Shown in pieces: positions 6,681-16,101 of a DNA stretch of 55,017 nucleotides. Origin of the DNA: Sphingobacteriales bacterium (GTDB taxonomy: Bacteria > Bacteroidota > Bacteroidia > UKL13-3); assembly GCA_021298155.1 (NCBI GenBank), contig JAJTEN010000016.1, positions 1-55,017 on the forward strand, written 5' to 3'. How positions within the stretch are numbered: the first letter of the stretch is position 1; the number at the start of each line of letters is the position of its first letter. The notes beneath the pieces were generated by a model. That model saw only the letters and a list, made by a program, of their open reading frames with translations, made no database searches and had not been told where the DNA came from. The position numbers were made by a program, and so were the translations under genes.

Positions 6681-8051
6681 CTATTCTTTTGTTTTGCTAT
6701 TAAACAACTCTTCTTTGCTTACAACTTTAATAATATCGTTGTGCTTTATAAATTTAGACACAGCGCTGTAAGGACCCGTAATTACCGTTTCGCCGGCACT
6801 TATGCCCTGAATTATTTGAATATACTTATCGTCTTGTATGCCTGTTTTTACCGACCTAATTTTTGCTTTATTATCTGTTTTTACAAATACTACTTCAATA
6901 TCTTCTTTAGGTTCAGTAGCTTTTAATTGATTAGATTTTGATTCATCCTTTTCTTTTTCTAAAGTGTCTAATGCGGTGGCAGGTCGCATGCTCACCGCTT
7001 CTATAGGTAAGGTTAAAACATTTTCAGTTCTTTCTGTTTGAATGTCAACACTGGCACTCATGCCTGGCCTAAAAACAGATTTACGTTTCCCAAATTTAGC
7101 TGTTAAATCTGCATAACTGCTTCTCAAAATTCTAATTTTAACAATAAAATTGGTTACCTGATCGCTGGTAGTTTGGTTAGATGTGGTAGCGCTATTCGCA
7201 ATTTCGGTAACGGTACCTTTAAATTTCCTATTTGGGTATGCATCTACTTCAATTTCTGCTGTGTCGCCCAAACCAACCTTAATAATATCATTTTCATTTA
7301 CATCTACACTTACCTCCATATCGTTTAAATTGGCAATGCGCATCATTTCTGTTCCTGCCATTTGTGAGGTTCCAACAACACGTTCTCCTTGCTCTACACT
7401 TAACCTTGATACAATACCGCTTACGGGGGCATAAATATTGGTTCTACTTAAATTTTTTCTGGCTTCTTTTAAGCTTGCTTCAAAACTTTTTACATTAAAT
7501 TCTGCAGATAAAACACTCTGTTTGGCAGCTTCTACTTCTGCTTTCGCATTTACATAAGTGCTTTTAGCCGTTTCAAATTCGCCATCTGAAATTAATTTTT
7601 GTTGGTACATTTTTTGATTTCTATTGTAGGCGGCATTAATTTCTTGGAATCTGGCCTCGGCTTGGGCTAACCTGGCTTTGGAAGTTGCCATGCCTGCTTT
7701 AGTATTGTTTAAAGAGGCCTCAGATCTATCTAAGGCAGATTGGTATAATTCTGGGTCTATTCTGGCCATTAAAGTTCCTGCAATTACAGAATCTCCTTCC
7801 TTTACAAATAATGCCCTAATTTCACCAGATACATCAGAGCTAATTTTTATCTCTTGTTCAGGTTGAACCCTACCGTTAGCCGATACAGTTTCAATGATGG
7901 TTCTTAATTCTACCTCGGCAACACTCACAGAAATGCCATCTTTTTGTCCGATCCAGCCAAGTTGCTTGCCAATGATTGCAACAACAATTAATACACCTAC
8001 ACCAATAAGTAGGTATTTCATGGTTTTATTTTTCTTTTTCTCCGTTTGCAT
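6681..8051 (-). CDS. HlyD/MacA-type periplasmic adaptor of an efflux system, 456 aa
   Basis: One N-terminal membrane anchor (residues 12-28), split lipoyl halves (about 64-98 and 203-225, with SDVSGEIRALFVKEGDSV and IYAPVSGIVSRLSVEQGE), a coiled-coil hairpin between (100-200), and a beta-barrel region after (DAYPNRKFKGTVTEIA). This is the MacA-like group of RND/ABC adaptors linking an inner-membrane pump to TolC. The C-terminal part has a charged insert (about 365-390). The TolC gene ends 8 nt upstream, so the pair forms an operon, but no inner-membrane transporter gene is adjacent in the window; GT-C follows instead. Confidence 0.9.
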   Translation of the reverse strand: MQTEKKKNKTMKYLLIGVGVLIVVAIIGKQLGWIGQKDGISVSVAEVELRTIIETVSANGRVQPEQEIKISSDVSGEIRALFVKEGDSVIAGTLMARIDPELYQSALDRSEASLNNTKAGMATSKARLAQAEARFQEINAAYNRNQKMYQQKLISDGEFETAKSTYVNAKAEVEAAKQSVLSAEFNVKSFEASLKEARKNLSRTNIYAPVSGIVSRLSVEQGERVVGTSQMAGTEMMRIANLNDMEVSVDVNENDIIKVGLGDTAEIEVDAYPNRKFKGTVTEIANSATTSNQTTSDQVTNFIVKIRILRSSYADLTAKFGKRKSVFRPGMSASVDIQTERTENVLTLPIEAVSMRPATALDTLEKEKDESKSNQLKATEPKEDIEVVFVKTDNKAKIRSVKTGIQDDKYIQIIQGISAGETVITGPYSAVSKFIKHNDIIKVVSKEELFNSKTKE

Positions 8052-8059
8052 AGTAGTAA

Positions 8060-9508
8060 TTAATATAATGGTTTTCCTAGGTAAAAATCGAGCACTTTTC
8101 TTCTAAATACCAATTCGTATTTTGCTTGCGTAAAATCAGCCTCTGCGCGAATGTATGCGTTTTTGGCATTGAGGTAATCGGCCATATTTAAACCGCCCAA
8201 TTCAAATTGCTTTTCCGAAACATCAAATGCTTCTTTATTGGCTTCTAGATTTATGGTATTGGCATCAAATCGTTTAAATGCAGCTTTAAAATCTACATAA
8301 GATTGCGCAATGCTTCTGTATACATTATTTTTGGTAAGTTTTTCGCTTAACTTATTACTCTGATAGCCAATTTGAGATTTCTGAACATTGTTCTGAATGG
8401 ATCCTCCATTAAATACTGGAATACTTAAGTTGATTCCAATATTGCTTCCTAAATTTCTGTTGAATTGTGTATTAAATGGCGTTACAATATACGTGTCGTA
8501 ACCAATTGGTCTATTTGTATACACAGGAATAGGTGTGCCATTATATTCTCCTGCACCAATTAAACTATTGGTAAACCTGAGATCGCCAACGCCGGTCTGA
8601 CTTTGGGTAGTATAAAATGAGTTTAAGTTGCCATTTAAAGTAAGCCTAGGTGAGCGCGCACCCTTGGCTATTTGCTGTTGAATTGTTGCACTTTTGCTGC
8701 GTAATTCTGCTGCGGCAATATCCGGACTTTTACCCGTAAACAAGGTGAAAATATCATCAATACTGCGCGGCTCATCTTCAATAGATAGCGATTGGGTATT
8801 GGGTTTTTCTATGCTAAAATTAGGTTCAGGTTTAATTTCTATGAGTAACCACAATTCTAAATAAGCTTGGTTCAGCGTATTTTGAGCATTTACCATAGCG
8901 AGTTCTTCATTTGATAATTGGGCTTTTAACTGTAAATATCTGCTTTTATTGCTACTTCCTAATTCAAACATTTTTTGCTGTCTGTCTACCTGGGCTTTGG
9001 TAGCTTGAATGCGATCTATCGCGCTTTGATAGAGTTCTATGCTCTGCAATACACGCAAATATGCATTGCAAACATTTAGGGTAATGGTATTTTTACTTTG
9101 CTCTAAATCTTTCAAAGAAGCTTTTAAAAGCGCCTCCTTTACCCTCACATTGTTTATATTTTGGAAGCCAGCAAACAGCGGCATGCTGCCTCCTAAGCCC
9201 AATGAATTGGTTCTGAACGATACATTTTCTTGGGCATCATTGGTAGTGGGATTAATGGCAAAACCAGTTTGCCAATTGTTATTGGCATTTAGGTTAAGTG
9301 TTGGCAATAGGGCCAATTTACTCTGCGTTAAATCGTATTGGGCAGATTTAGTGCTGAGTATTTGCTGCTGAACAGTAATATTATTGCTGAGTGCTTGGTT
9401 TACACAATCTGCTAAACTCCAAACTTCTTTTTGCTGACCCGTGGCCGAAATAAATAACAGCAAACAAATTGCTAAAAGGCTCGTATTTTTTTTGAATATT
9501 TGAAGCAT
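8060..9508 (-). CDS. TolC family outer-membrane efflux channel, 482 aa
   Basis: A signal peptide (hydrophobic LLAICLLLFISATGQ, cleavage near GQQ) is followed by two TolC-type repeats with long helices (NQALSNNITVQQQILSTKSA at the start; NIGINLSIPVFNGGSIQNNV opening the second repeat). Length suits the family. It forms a trimeric channel for efflux or type I export with the HlyD protein encoded 8 nt downstream. On the minus strand a -7-like box TATTTTTG lies at 9545-9538, overlapping the start of the divergent deacetylase gene. Confidence 0.92.
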   Translation of the reverse strand: MLQIFKKNTSLLAICLLLFISATGQQKEVWSLADCVNQALSNNITVQQQILSTKSAQYDLTQSKLALLPTLNLNANNNWQTGFAINPTTNDAQENVSFRTNSLGLGGSMPLFAGFQNINNVRVKEALLKASLKDLEQSKNTITLNVCNAYLRVLQSIELYQSAIDRIQATKAQVDRQQKMFELGSSNKSRYLQLKAQLSNEELAMVNAQNTLNQAYLELWLLIEIKPEPNFSIEKPNTQSLSIEDEPRSIDDIFTLFTGKSPDIAAAELRSKSATIQQQIAKGARSPRLTLNGNLNSFYTTQSQTGVGDLRFTNSLIGAGEYNGTPIPVYTNRPIGYDTYIVTPFNTQFNRNLGSNIGINLSIPVFNGGSIQNNVQKSQIGYQSNKLSEKLTKNNVYRSIAQSYVDFKAAFKRFDANTINLEANKEAFDVSEKQFELGGLNMADYLNAKNAYIRAEADFTQAKYELVFRRKVLDFYLGKPLY

Positions 9509-9545
9509 TGTTTATTTATGGTTAAAAAGCTTGCAGGCAAAAATA

Positions 9546-10175
9546 ATGTTTAAATACAGAATACCCTCATTTATTCAAAAGCTCTTTTTAAGCTATACTT
9601 GGAAGGTAAATACGGCTGATAAACTGCTTTTTTTAAGCTTTGATGATGGTCCACACCCAGAAATTACACCCTGGGTTATGTCTCTACTGGCAAAATATGA
9701 GGCGAAAGCTAGTTTTTTTTGTGTGGCAGATAATGTGCGTAAATTCCCCGCCGTTTACAATCAAATTTTAGCTGAGGGGCATGCGGTAGGTAATCATACC
9801 TATCACCATAAAAATGGTTGGCATACAGCTGTTTCACCCTACTTAGAAGATGTGGCATTGGCCGAAAAGTATATTCAAAGTCAGTTATTCCGCCCACCTT
9901 ACGGAAAGATAAAAAGTACACAAGCCAAACACTTGCTGAACCAATATGCTATTGTTATGTGGAGTCACCTAAGTGGCGATTACGACCCCAAATTAGACAT
10001 AAACAAAAGTTTACAGGCGATGAAAACAGTTGCAAATGGGAGTATTGTGGTCTTTCACGACAGTGAGAAAGCTTGGCAAAATTTAGAAAAATTATTGCCA
10101 GAATTATTGCATTATTACCACAGCAAAGGCTTTAAAATGATGGCTTTAACCAAGGAGATGTGCGAATGGAAATAG
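9546..10175 (+). CDS. Polysaccharide deacetylase (NodB domain), 209 aa
   Basis: NodB motifs are intact: metal-binding FDDGP (motif 1), HAVGNHTYHH with two His ligands (motif 2), RPPYGK (motif 3), SHLSGDYD (motif 4) and VVFHDS (motif 5). No clear signal peptide is present; the first hydrophobic residues are few, so a cytoplasmic or peripheral location is possible. I place the start at the ATG at 9546; five extra codons upstream (from 9531) are less natural. It overlaps the next glycosyltransferase gene by 10 nt, so the two are translationally coupled and probably act on the same glycan or glycolipid. Confidence 0.9.
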   Translation: MFKYRIPSFIQKLFLSYTWKVNTADKLLFLSFDDGPHPEITPWVMSLLAKYEAKASFFCVADNVRKFPAVYNQILAEGHAVGNHTYHHKNGWHTAVSPYLEDVALAEKYIQSQLFRPPYGKIKSTQAKHLLNQYAIVMWSHLSGDYDPKLDINKSLQAMKTVANGSIVVFHDSEKAWQNLEKLLPELLHYYHSKGFKMMALTKEMCEWK

Positions 10176-11194
10176 CGATCATTTTGCTGCTGTGGCTTTT
10201 TATCAATATGCCCCATATTGCTATTTTGGTTCCAGCAAGAAATGAAGAAGAAAATGTGGCATCGTGTTTATCGTCATTATTAGCACTTAATTACCCAACA
10301 GATAAAATAGAAATTTGGGTTGGAAACGACCAATCAACAGATGGTACTGCTCAAATTGTTGACACTTTTGCTAAAAAGCATCCCCATATTCACTTATTTC
10401 AGCTTACAGGCGAAATGGGTAAAGCCAAAGCAAAGGCCAATGTGTTGGCGCAATTGGTAAGAAAATGTTCCGCAGATTACATTTTTGTAACAGATGCAGA
10501 TATTACGGTAGGTAAGAATTGGATTCAGGGACTTTTGCCGCATTTACAAACCTCCAATATGGGTATGGTAAGTGGTACCACCTTGGTAAAGGGCTCTGGA
10601 TTTTTACAGGCGGGGCAATCCATTGATTGGACAATAGGAAATGGGTATTTAATTGGGTTGAACCAATTGGGAATGCCTAGCACAGCGGTTGGAAACAATA
10701 TGGCGTTTACCCGAGAAGCCTATCTGGCAACCGGTGGTTATGAGACCATGGATTTTTCTGTAACAGAAGATTTTCAGTTGTTTACTGCCATTAGAAAGTG
10801 CGGCTATCAAACAACTAATGTAATGGAAAAGCTGAGTTTAAATTATTCAAAACCTCAGATACAATTAGAGAAATTATTACATCAGCGAAAAAGGTGGATG
10901 ATGGGTGCGCAAGATTTACCTTGGTATTGGGGAATTATTTTTGGTGTTCAAGCCTTTTTTTATATTGGTTTAATTTTACTGTTTTACATTAACCCAGCAG
11001 TAGCCTGGCGTATTTGGTTGATAAAATGGGTTTTGCAACAAACTTTTGTTTTACTTATACATGCCAGGCTGCGCGAACCATTGCCCTGGAAAGCCTTCTT
11101 GGGCTATGAATTTTATTCTGTTGGAATGCACTTGGCCATGATTACTTTTTTTATTTCCCCAACAAAAATGGATTGGAAAGGACGAAAGTATTAG
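10166..11194 (+). CDS. Membrane glycosyltransferase family 2, 342 aa
   Basis: A GT-A domain starts almost at the N-terminus (HIAILVPARNEEENVASCL), with nucleotide-sugar motif GNDQSTDGT, the DAD metal site (TDADITVG, about residues 110-112) and QRKRW, the QxxRW motif of processive family 2 enzymes. Two or three membrane helices follow at the C-terminus. The start ATG at 10166 follows an AAGGAG ribosome site about 9 nt away; a GTG at 10160 is the alternative. Coupled to the deacetylase gene, it probably makes the glycan the deacetylase modifies. Acceptor unknown. Confidence 0.9.
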   Translation: MEIAIILLLWLFINMPHIAILVPARNEEENVASCLSSLLALNYPTDKIEIWVGNDQSTDGTAQIVDTFAKKHPHIHLFQLTGEMGKAKAKANVLAQLVRKCSADYIFVTDADITVGKNWIQGLLPHLQTSNMGMVSGTTLVKGSGFLQAGQSIDWTIGNGYLIGLNQLGMPSTAVGNNMAFTREAYLATGGYETMDFSVTEDFQLFTAIRKCGYQTTNVMEKLSLNYSKPQIQLEKLLHQRKRWMMGAQDLPWYWGIIFGVQAFFYIGLILLFYINPAVAWRIWLIKWVLQQTFVLLIHARLREPLPWKAFLGYEFYSVGMHLAMITFFISPTKMDWKGRKY

Positions 11195-11234
11195 GCATTT
11201 TACGGAAATTATTTACCTGAATGATAAATGCGTA

Positions 11235-11262
11235 TTGTAATGTGCAAATTATAATATCTTTG
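11235..11262 (+). promoter_or_regulatory. Bacteroidota-type promoter for the second GT2 gene
   Basis: TTG at 11235-11237 and TATCTTTG at 11255-11262, separated by 17 bp, match the -33 TTG and -7 TAnnTTTG boxes of Bacteroidota sigma-ABfr promoters. The ATG of the downstream gene is at 11274, so the leader would be very short. Confidence 0.6.
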
Positions 11263-11273
11263 GTTTACAATAT

Positions 11274-12065
11274 ATGGCGCAAACAAAAGTTAGTTTAATA
11301 ATTTCTGTCTACAATGATTTGGCTGCATTGGCTCTCATTCTTAAGAGTATTTGCAAACAATCCTACAAAGGAACTATTGAAGTTATTATTGCAGAAGATA
11401 AACAATGCTTGAACATGCAAGATCAAGTTCAACAGTGGCGCAATCAATATATTTTTCCTATTAAACATATTCACCAAGAAGATATTGGATTTAGAAAATG
11501 TAAGATTTTAAATCAGGCCATTCGAGAGGCCAGTGCCGATTATTTAATTTTTATTGATGGAGATTGTATTTTACACAAACATTTTATTCGAGAACATGTG
11601 CAATTTGCCCAAAAAGGGCGTGTGGTATACGGACGCAGAGTGATGTTATCAGCCCTGTTAACGAGAAAGCTTATGGCTACTCAAAACTTATATTTGCTTC
11701 ATTTTTTCATACTTTTTCTCACTACTTGTAAAAGATTAGATGCTGCCTTGTTTTTGCCATTTTCTGAACCCAAAGAGAAAATTGGTTTTTGGGGACATAA
11801 TTGGAGCATTCATGCCAGTGATATTAAATTAGTGTCGGGTTTCGACGAAGCATATAATCAAGCCGGTATTGGTGAAGATACAGATATTGAATGGCGATTG
11901 CAGCAAAAAGGAATTCGCTTTCTTAGAATTAAAAACCGGGCCATTCAATACCATTTGTATCATAAAAGTAATTATCCAGACACCAAAAAGGTAGAAGAAA
12001 TACTTGCAAACAAAAAAAATCGCTTTCAATCTGGAGATTATTCCGTTTTAATGGGAAGTTTATAA
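11274..12065 (+). CDS. Glycosyltransferase family 2, 263 aa
   Basis: GT-A fold: KVSLIISVYNDLAALALILK at the N-terminus, DGDC metal motif (FIDGDCILH, about residues 95-98), then a galactosyltransferase-like C-terminal half with GFWGHNWSIHASDIKLVSGF and GEDTDIEWRLQQKG (ED acidic catalytic pair). No membrane helices of note. It differs from the preceding membrane GT2 and has its own promoter, but its position suggests the same envelope glycan pathway. The substrate is unknown. Confidence 0.88.
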   Translation: MAQTKVSLIISVYNDLAALALILKSICKQSYKGTIEVIIAEDKQCLNMQDQVQQWRNQYIFPIKHIHQEDIGFRKCKILNQAIREASADYLIFIDGDCILHKHFIREHVQFAQKGRVVYGRRVMLSALLTRKLMATQNLYLLHFFILFLTTCKRLDAALFLPFSEPKEKIGFWGHNWSIHASDIKLVSGFDEAYNQAGIGEDTDIEWRLQQKGIRFLRIKNRAIQYHLYHKSNYPDTKKVEEILANKKNRFQSGDYSVLMGSL

Positions 12066-12117
12066 TCACTATTCCCACAAATTTTTGTGTTTAATTTGCA
12101 TACTTAAATTTATACCT

Positions 12118-12885
12118 GTGCAATTAATAGATACGCATACGCATTTATACGCCTCCGAATTTGATGCTGATAGAGCTGCAATCATAGAAAAGGCAATCCA
12201 TAACGGAATAACGCATTTTTTTCTTCCAAATATCGACATACATTCCATTCAACCCATGTTAGATTTGTGTTGGAGTTTTCCCAACAACTGTTTTCCAATG
12301 ATGGGCCTGCATCCGTGTTCAGTTGATATGCATGTAGATGCTCATTTGTTTCAAATTCAAAAATGGTTTAAGAAAAGGAAATTTTACGCAGTTGGGGAAA
12401 TAGGCTTAGATTATTATTGGAGTACCGAATTTAAAACAGAGCAGATAAAAGCATTTCGCATGCAAATTCAGTGGGCCATTCAACAAAATTTGCCTGTGGT
12501 TATTCATTCAAGAAATAGTAACGAAGATGTAATTGCTATCTTAAAAGAAATGAAACATCCTCGGCTACGTGGCATTTTTCATTGTTTTGGGGGAGATGCA
12601 ACACAAGCAGCTGAGGTGGTTGATTTAGGGTTTTTACTCGGAATTGGTGGAGTGCTTACCTTTAAAAATGGCGGTTTAGATAAAGCCATTGAGGATATTC
12701 CCATTCAACATTTAGTGTTAGAAACAGATTCACCTTATTTGGCACCTGTTCCACACAGAGGTAAACGGAATGAAAGTTTTTATATCATTGAAATAGCGCG
12801 CAAATTAGCTGAATTAAAAAAACTCGGTTTGAGCCAAGTAGCAGAAATAACCACCCAAAATGCGTTAAAGGTATTTGAGCAGTGA
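12118..12885 (+). CDS. tatD: TatD family metal-dependent hydrolase, 255 aa
   Basis: A TIM-barrel amidohydrolase-like nuclease with all metal ligands: DTHTHLY (HxH), GEIGLDYYW (Glu), VIHSRN (His), GIFHCFGG (His) and ETDSPYLAPVPHRGKRNE (Asp). TatD proteins are 3'-5' DNases or DNA-quality-control enzymes. I place the start at the GTG at 12118 (MQLIDTHTH), because the 11 codons upstream (from 12085) would add a Cys-rich extension that the family lacks. Single gene with the glycosyltransferase gene 52 nt upstream. Confidence 0.9.
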   Translation: MQLIDTHTHLYASEFDADRAAIIEKAIHNGITHFFLPNIDIHSIQPMLDLCWSFPNNCFPMMGLHPCSVDMHVDAHLFQIQKWFKKRKFYAVGEIGLDYYWSTEFKTEQIKAFRMQIQWAIQQNLPVVIHSRNSNEDVIAILKEMKHPRLRGIFHCFGGDATQAAEVVDLGFLLGIGGVLTFKNGGLDKAIEDIPIQHLVLETDSPYLAPVPHRGKRNESFYIIEIARKLAELKKLGLSQVAEITTQNALKVFEQ

Positions 12886-13238
12886 GAACGCTAAAAGAGC
12901 AATAAAAAATCGAACCTAAACGACAACCATCAGATCTCTTCGATTTCGGCAAAGCAGAAATATCCACCTTTATTTGAACTCAAATCTACTGTGGGAGCAA
13001 CCTCAAATATACCTGAAGCCACTCCTGCATTGGGGTAGTGATTTTAGAAGAACAAATTTACAATTCATCTTTTATCTTGCACTGAACCTTAGTTTTTGAA
13101 TATTATTTAAAAAGCTATACTGCATACTGCGTTGCGGTGAATAGTTTTTTTGGAGAACTTTTAAGACTCTTTGCAAGTTTTGCAAATGATTTAGGAAATT
13201 TCAATAATATCCTTAATATTGGTGCCAAATTGATTGCT
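12886..13238. other. Region without a convincing gene before the TonB receptor
   Basis: 353 bp. On the minus strand a start-less frame, about 13027 to 12925, reads NAGVASGIFEVAP and further to GGYFCFAEIEEI before a stop; the plus strand is open across the same part, ending at a TAG near 13038. This could be a decayed gene fragment or a non-coding element; I recognise no family. The 3' part (from 13050) is AT-rich and likely contains the receptor's promoter and leader; no clear TAnnTTTG box was found. Confidence 0.4.
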
Positions 13239-16007
13239 TTGAAAAAAATTATACAAGCCTGTTTTATGATTTTTTCTTTGTTGTGGCTAGAGGCTAGTGC
13301 ACAACAAACCTATGTTTTAAAAGGGATAGTAAAAGATGCCAAAACATCTGAATCTCTCATTGGCGCTACCATTTCAGTTAAAGGAACAAATACTGGGGTT
13401 AGCACTGATTTTGAAGGAGCATTTTCCATTAAAACTACCCTGGCTCCGCCTATTGTGCTGGTTGTTACCTATGTTGGTTACATTAAAACTGAAATTACCG
13501 TAAATGTGCCGAGTAAACCTATTGAAATTAGGTTAAAAGAAAATTCACGTGAGTTAAAAGAAGTTGCCATCAAAGATTCTCGCATTACAGCGCGTCAAAA
13601 ACAAGCTCCATTAACCATTGAAACAATGGATGCCATTGCCATAAAAGAAACCCCTGCAGCTAATTTTTATGAAGGTTTGGCATTGCTCAAAGGTGTAGAT
13701 ATGACAAGTGCCAGTATTGGTTTTAAGATTATAAATACACGCGGTTTTAATAGTACATCACCAGTAAGGAGTTTGCAGTTAATTGATGGCGTTGATAATC
13801 AAAGTCCGGGTTTAAATTTTTCGCTTGGAAATTTTTTAGGAGCCTCGGAATTAGACGTTCAAAAAGTTGACTTAATTGTGGGAGCAAGTGGCGCCTATTA
13901 TGGTCCAAATGCCTTTAACGGCGTTATTAATATGCAAACAAAAAGTCCGTTTCAGTTCCCAGGATTATCTGTGAGTATGAAACTTGGTGAACGCCGCCTA
14001 ACCGAAGTAGCAGTGCGGTATGCAGAGGTGTTTAAAAATAAAAAAGGAGAAGATAAACTAGCCTATAAGTTTAATCTCTACGCCATGAGCGCTTACGATT
14101 GGGAAGCCACTAACTACGAAAAAACTGCGCAAAGTCCAACCGGAGAAAATAGCCCAGGAGGTTATGATGCTGTGAATGTATATGGCGACGAGTATTCAAC
14201 CAATAGATTTAGGCAAACAGGTATACCTTATTTGGGATATGGCTATGCCTTACGAACAGGATATAAAGAAATTGATTTAGTAGATTATAATTCTCGTAAT
14301 ATTAAAGCAAATATGGCCTTTCATTACATGCTTAAAAAGGATGTAGAGGTGATAGTGAATACCAGTTTTGGTACAGGTACAACGGTGTATCAGGGCGATA
14401 ATAGGTTCAGCTTAAAAGATATTTTATTTAATCAAAATCGCATTGAGATTCGCAAAGAAAATAGTTTTTTCATACGCGCTTACAATACGCAGGAAGATGC
14501 AGGTAACAGCTTTGATGCTTATGCTACTGCGTTATTGCTTCAGAATTATGCTAAATCAGATAATAATTGGGCGATTGATTATTCAGAGAATTGGAATGCG
14601 ATGGCATATAATACTATGATCGGACTTAGGCCTGCGCCCAATAGTGTTCCGCCAGGCGTTGTTTATGAGCGCTATGCCAATCATTTTTTAAATAATTTTT
14701 ATTATGATTCACTTACCAAATATCACCAAATGGTTAGGGGTGAAACCGATAAAAATCCAGATAATTTGCGTGGTGGATTGGCTCGATTTGAGCCAGGAAC
14801 GTCTCGATTCGATTCTGCGTATAGGGAAATTATTTCGCTAACAAACAGAGAGGGTGGTTCGCGGTTTTTCGACCAATCTGCACTTTACCATTTTATGGGA
14901 GAAAAGCAATTTAAGGTAAAAGACATAGATGTGAAATTGGGTGGAAACTATCGCTTATATGCCCCGTATAGCAGAGGAACAATCTTCTTGGATACTGCAG
15001 GTATGGATAGAATTTATAACCAAGAATTTGGATCATACATTGGCTTAGAGCAAAAGTTTATTGATAATAAATTAAAAATTAGTTTTACCAATAGGTTAGA
15101 TAAAAATCAAAATTTCAATTTTTTATGGTCGCCTGCAGCCAGTGCTGTTTTTACGCAGGGCCAGCATGTTTTTAGATTCTCAGCAAGCAGTGCCATAAGA
15201 AACCCTACGCTTACCGATCAATATATAAACTTAAATGTAGGAAGAGCAACCCTATTGGGTAATTTGCAAGGGTTTGATAGCTTGGTTACGGTAGAAAGTT
15301 TGGTTGATGCATTTAATAACGGCAAAGGGAAATTACAGTATTTTAATGTGGCGCCAATTAGGCCTGAAAGGGTTAAAACAATAGAATTTGGCTATCGGGG
15401 TAACCTAGGAGAAAAATTATTTGTAGATCTTAATTATTATTACTCTTGGTACGATGATTTTATTGGGTTTAAAATTGGTGCCGATTTAGATTGGCCAGAT
15501 TTATATCCAAGTTCAGTTAAAATATATCGCATTAGCGCAAATGCAGTTGACCAAGTTACTACGCAAGGATTTACAATTGGCGCGAATTACTATTATCAAA
15601 CCTATTTAAGTTTTTCTGGGAATTACTCTTGGAACAAATTGGATAGACAAGGTTCAACGGATCCATTAATACCTGCTTTTAATACGCCAGAGCATAAATA
15701 TAATGTAGGAATAAACGGGCGAAATATAAATTCGAAAATAGGTGATTTTGAAATTTCAGATTGGGGTTATGCCATCAATTGGAAATGGCAACAAGGTTTT
15801 ACTTTTGAAGGTTCTCCCCAGTTTACGGGTGTTGTACCTGCTTATGGGATGATGGATGTGCAAGTGAATAAAGTTTTTGCCGCTGAAAAGCTGAGCGTAA
15901 AATTAGGTGCCAGTAACGTGCTTAATAATCAGGTTATACAGGTGTATGGCGGACCAAGAATAGGGCGGATGGCCTATTTTTCTTTGTTGTTTGATTTTGG
16001 AAAATAA
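13239..16007 (+). CDS. TonB-dependent outer-membrane receptor, 922 aa from a TTG start
   Basis: Signal peptide KKIIQACFMIFSLLWLEASAQ region, carboxypeptidase-regulatory-like domain (VLKGIVKDAKTSESLIGATI), plug domain (FYEGLALLKGVDM, NTRGFNSTS, LIDGVDNQSPG, GASGAYYGPNAFNGVINM) and a 22-strand barrel ending in YFSLLFDFGK. The frame extends to a GTG at 13137, but the signal peptide only makes sense from the TTG at 13239 (34 codons later). No SusD partner follows, so it is not a standard SusCD pair; ligand unknown. The next gene, a T9SS-exported protein, is 94 nt downstream and may be functionally linked. Confidence 0.92.
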   Translation: MKKIIQACFMIFSLLWLEASAQQTYVLKGIVKDAKTSESLIGATISVKGTNTGVSTDFEGAFSIKTTLAPPIVLVVTYVGYIKTEITVNVPSKPIEIRLKENSRELKEVAIKDSRITARQKQAPLTIETMDAIAIKETPAANFYEGLALLKGVDMTSASIGFKIINTRGFNSTSPVRSLQLIDGVDNQSPGLNFSLGNFLGASELDVQKVDLIVGASGAYYGPNAFNGVINMQTKSPFQFPGLSVSMKLGERRLTEVAVRYAEVFKNKKGEDKLAYKFNLYAMSAYDWEATNYEKTAQSPTGENSPGGYDAVNVYGDEYSTNRFRQTGIPYLGYGYALRTGYKEIDLVDYNSRNIKANMAFHYMLKKDVEVIVNTSFGTGTTVYQGDNRFSLKDILFNQNRIEIRKENSFFIRAYNTQEDAGNSFDAYATALLLQNYAKSDNNWAIDYSENWNAMAYNTMIGLRPAPNSVPPGVVYERYANHFLNNFYYDSLTKYHQMVRGETDKNPDNLRGGLARFEPGTSRFDSAYREIISLTNREGGSRFFDQSALYHFMGEKQFKVKDIDVKLGGNYRLYAPYSRGTIFLDTAGMDRIYNQEFGSYIGLEQKFIDNKLKISFTNRLDKNQNFNFLWSPAASAVFTQGQHVFRFSASSAIRNPTLTDQYINLNVGRATLLGNLQGFDSLVTVESLVDAFNNGKGKLQYFNVAPIRPERVKTIEFGYRGNLGEKLFVDLNYYYSWYDDFIGFKIGADLDWPDLYPSSVKIYRISANAVDQVTTQGFTIGANYYYQTYLSFSGNYSWNKLDRQGSTDPLIPAFNTPEHKYNVGINGRNINSKIGDFEISDWGYAINWKWQQGFTFEGSPQFTGVVPAYGMMDVQVNKVFAAEKLSVKLGASNVLNNQVIQVYGGPRIGRMAYFSLLFDFGK

Positions 16008-16101
16008 AGATGACAAAGGAATTGTTTGGAATATTCAAATTAAAATCTATTTTAGCTACTTGATTGTTAACTATAAAACAACCATAAATTAAATATACAG
16101 T

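Noticed and set aside
13137-13238. N-terminal extension of the TonB receptor from a GTG
   Set aside because: It would place the signal peptide 35 residues inside the protein.
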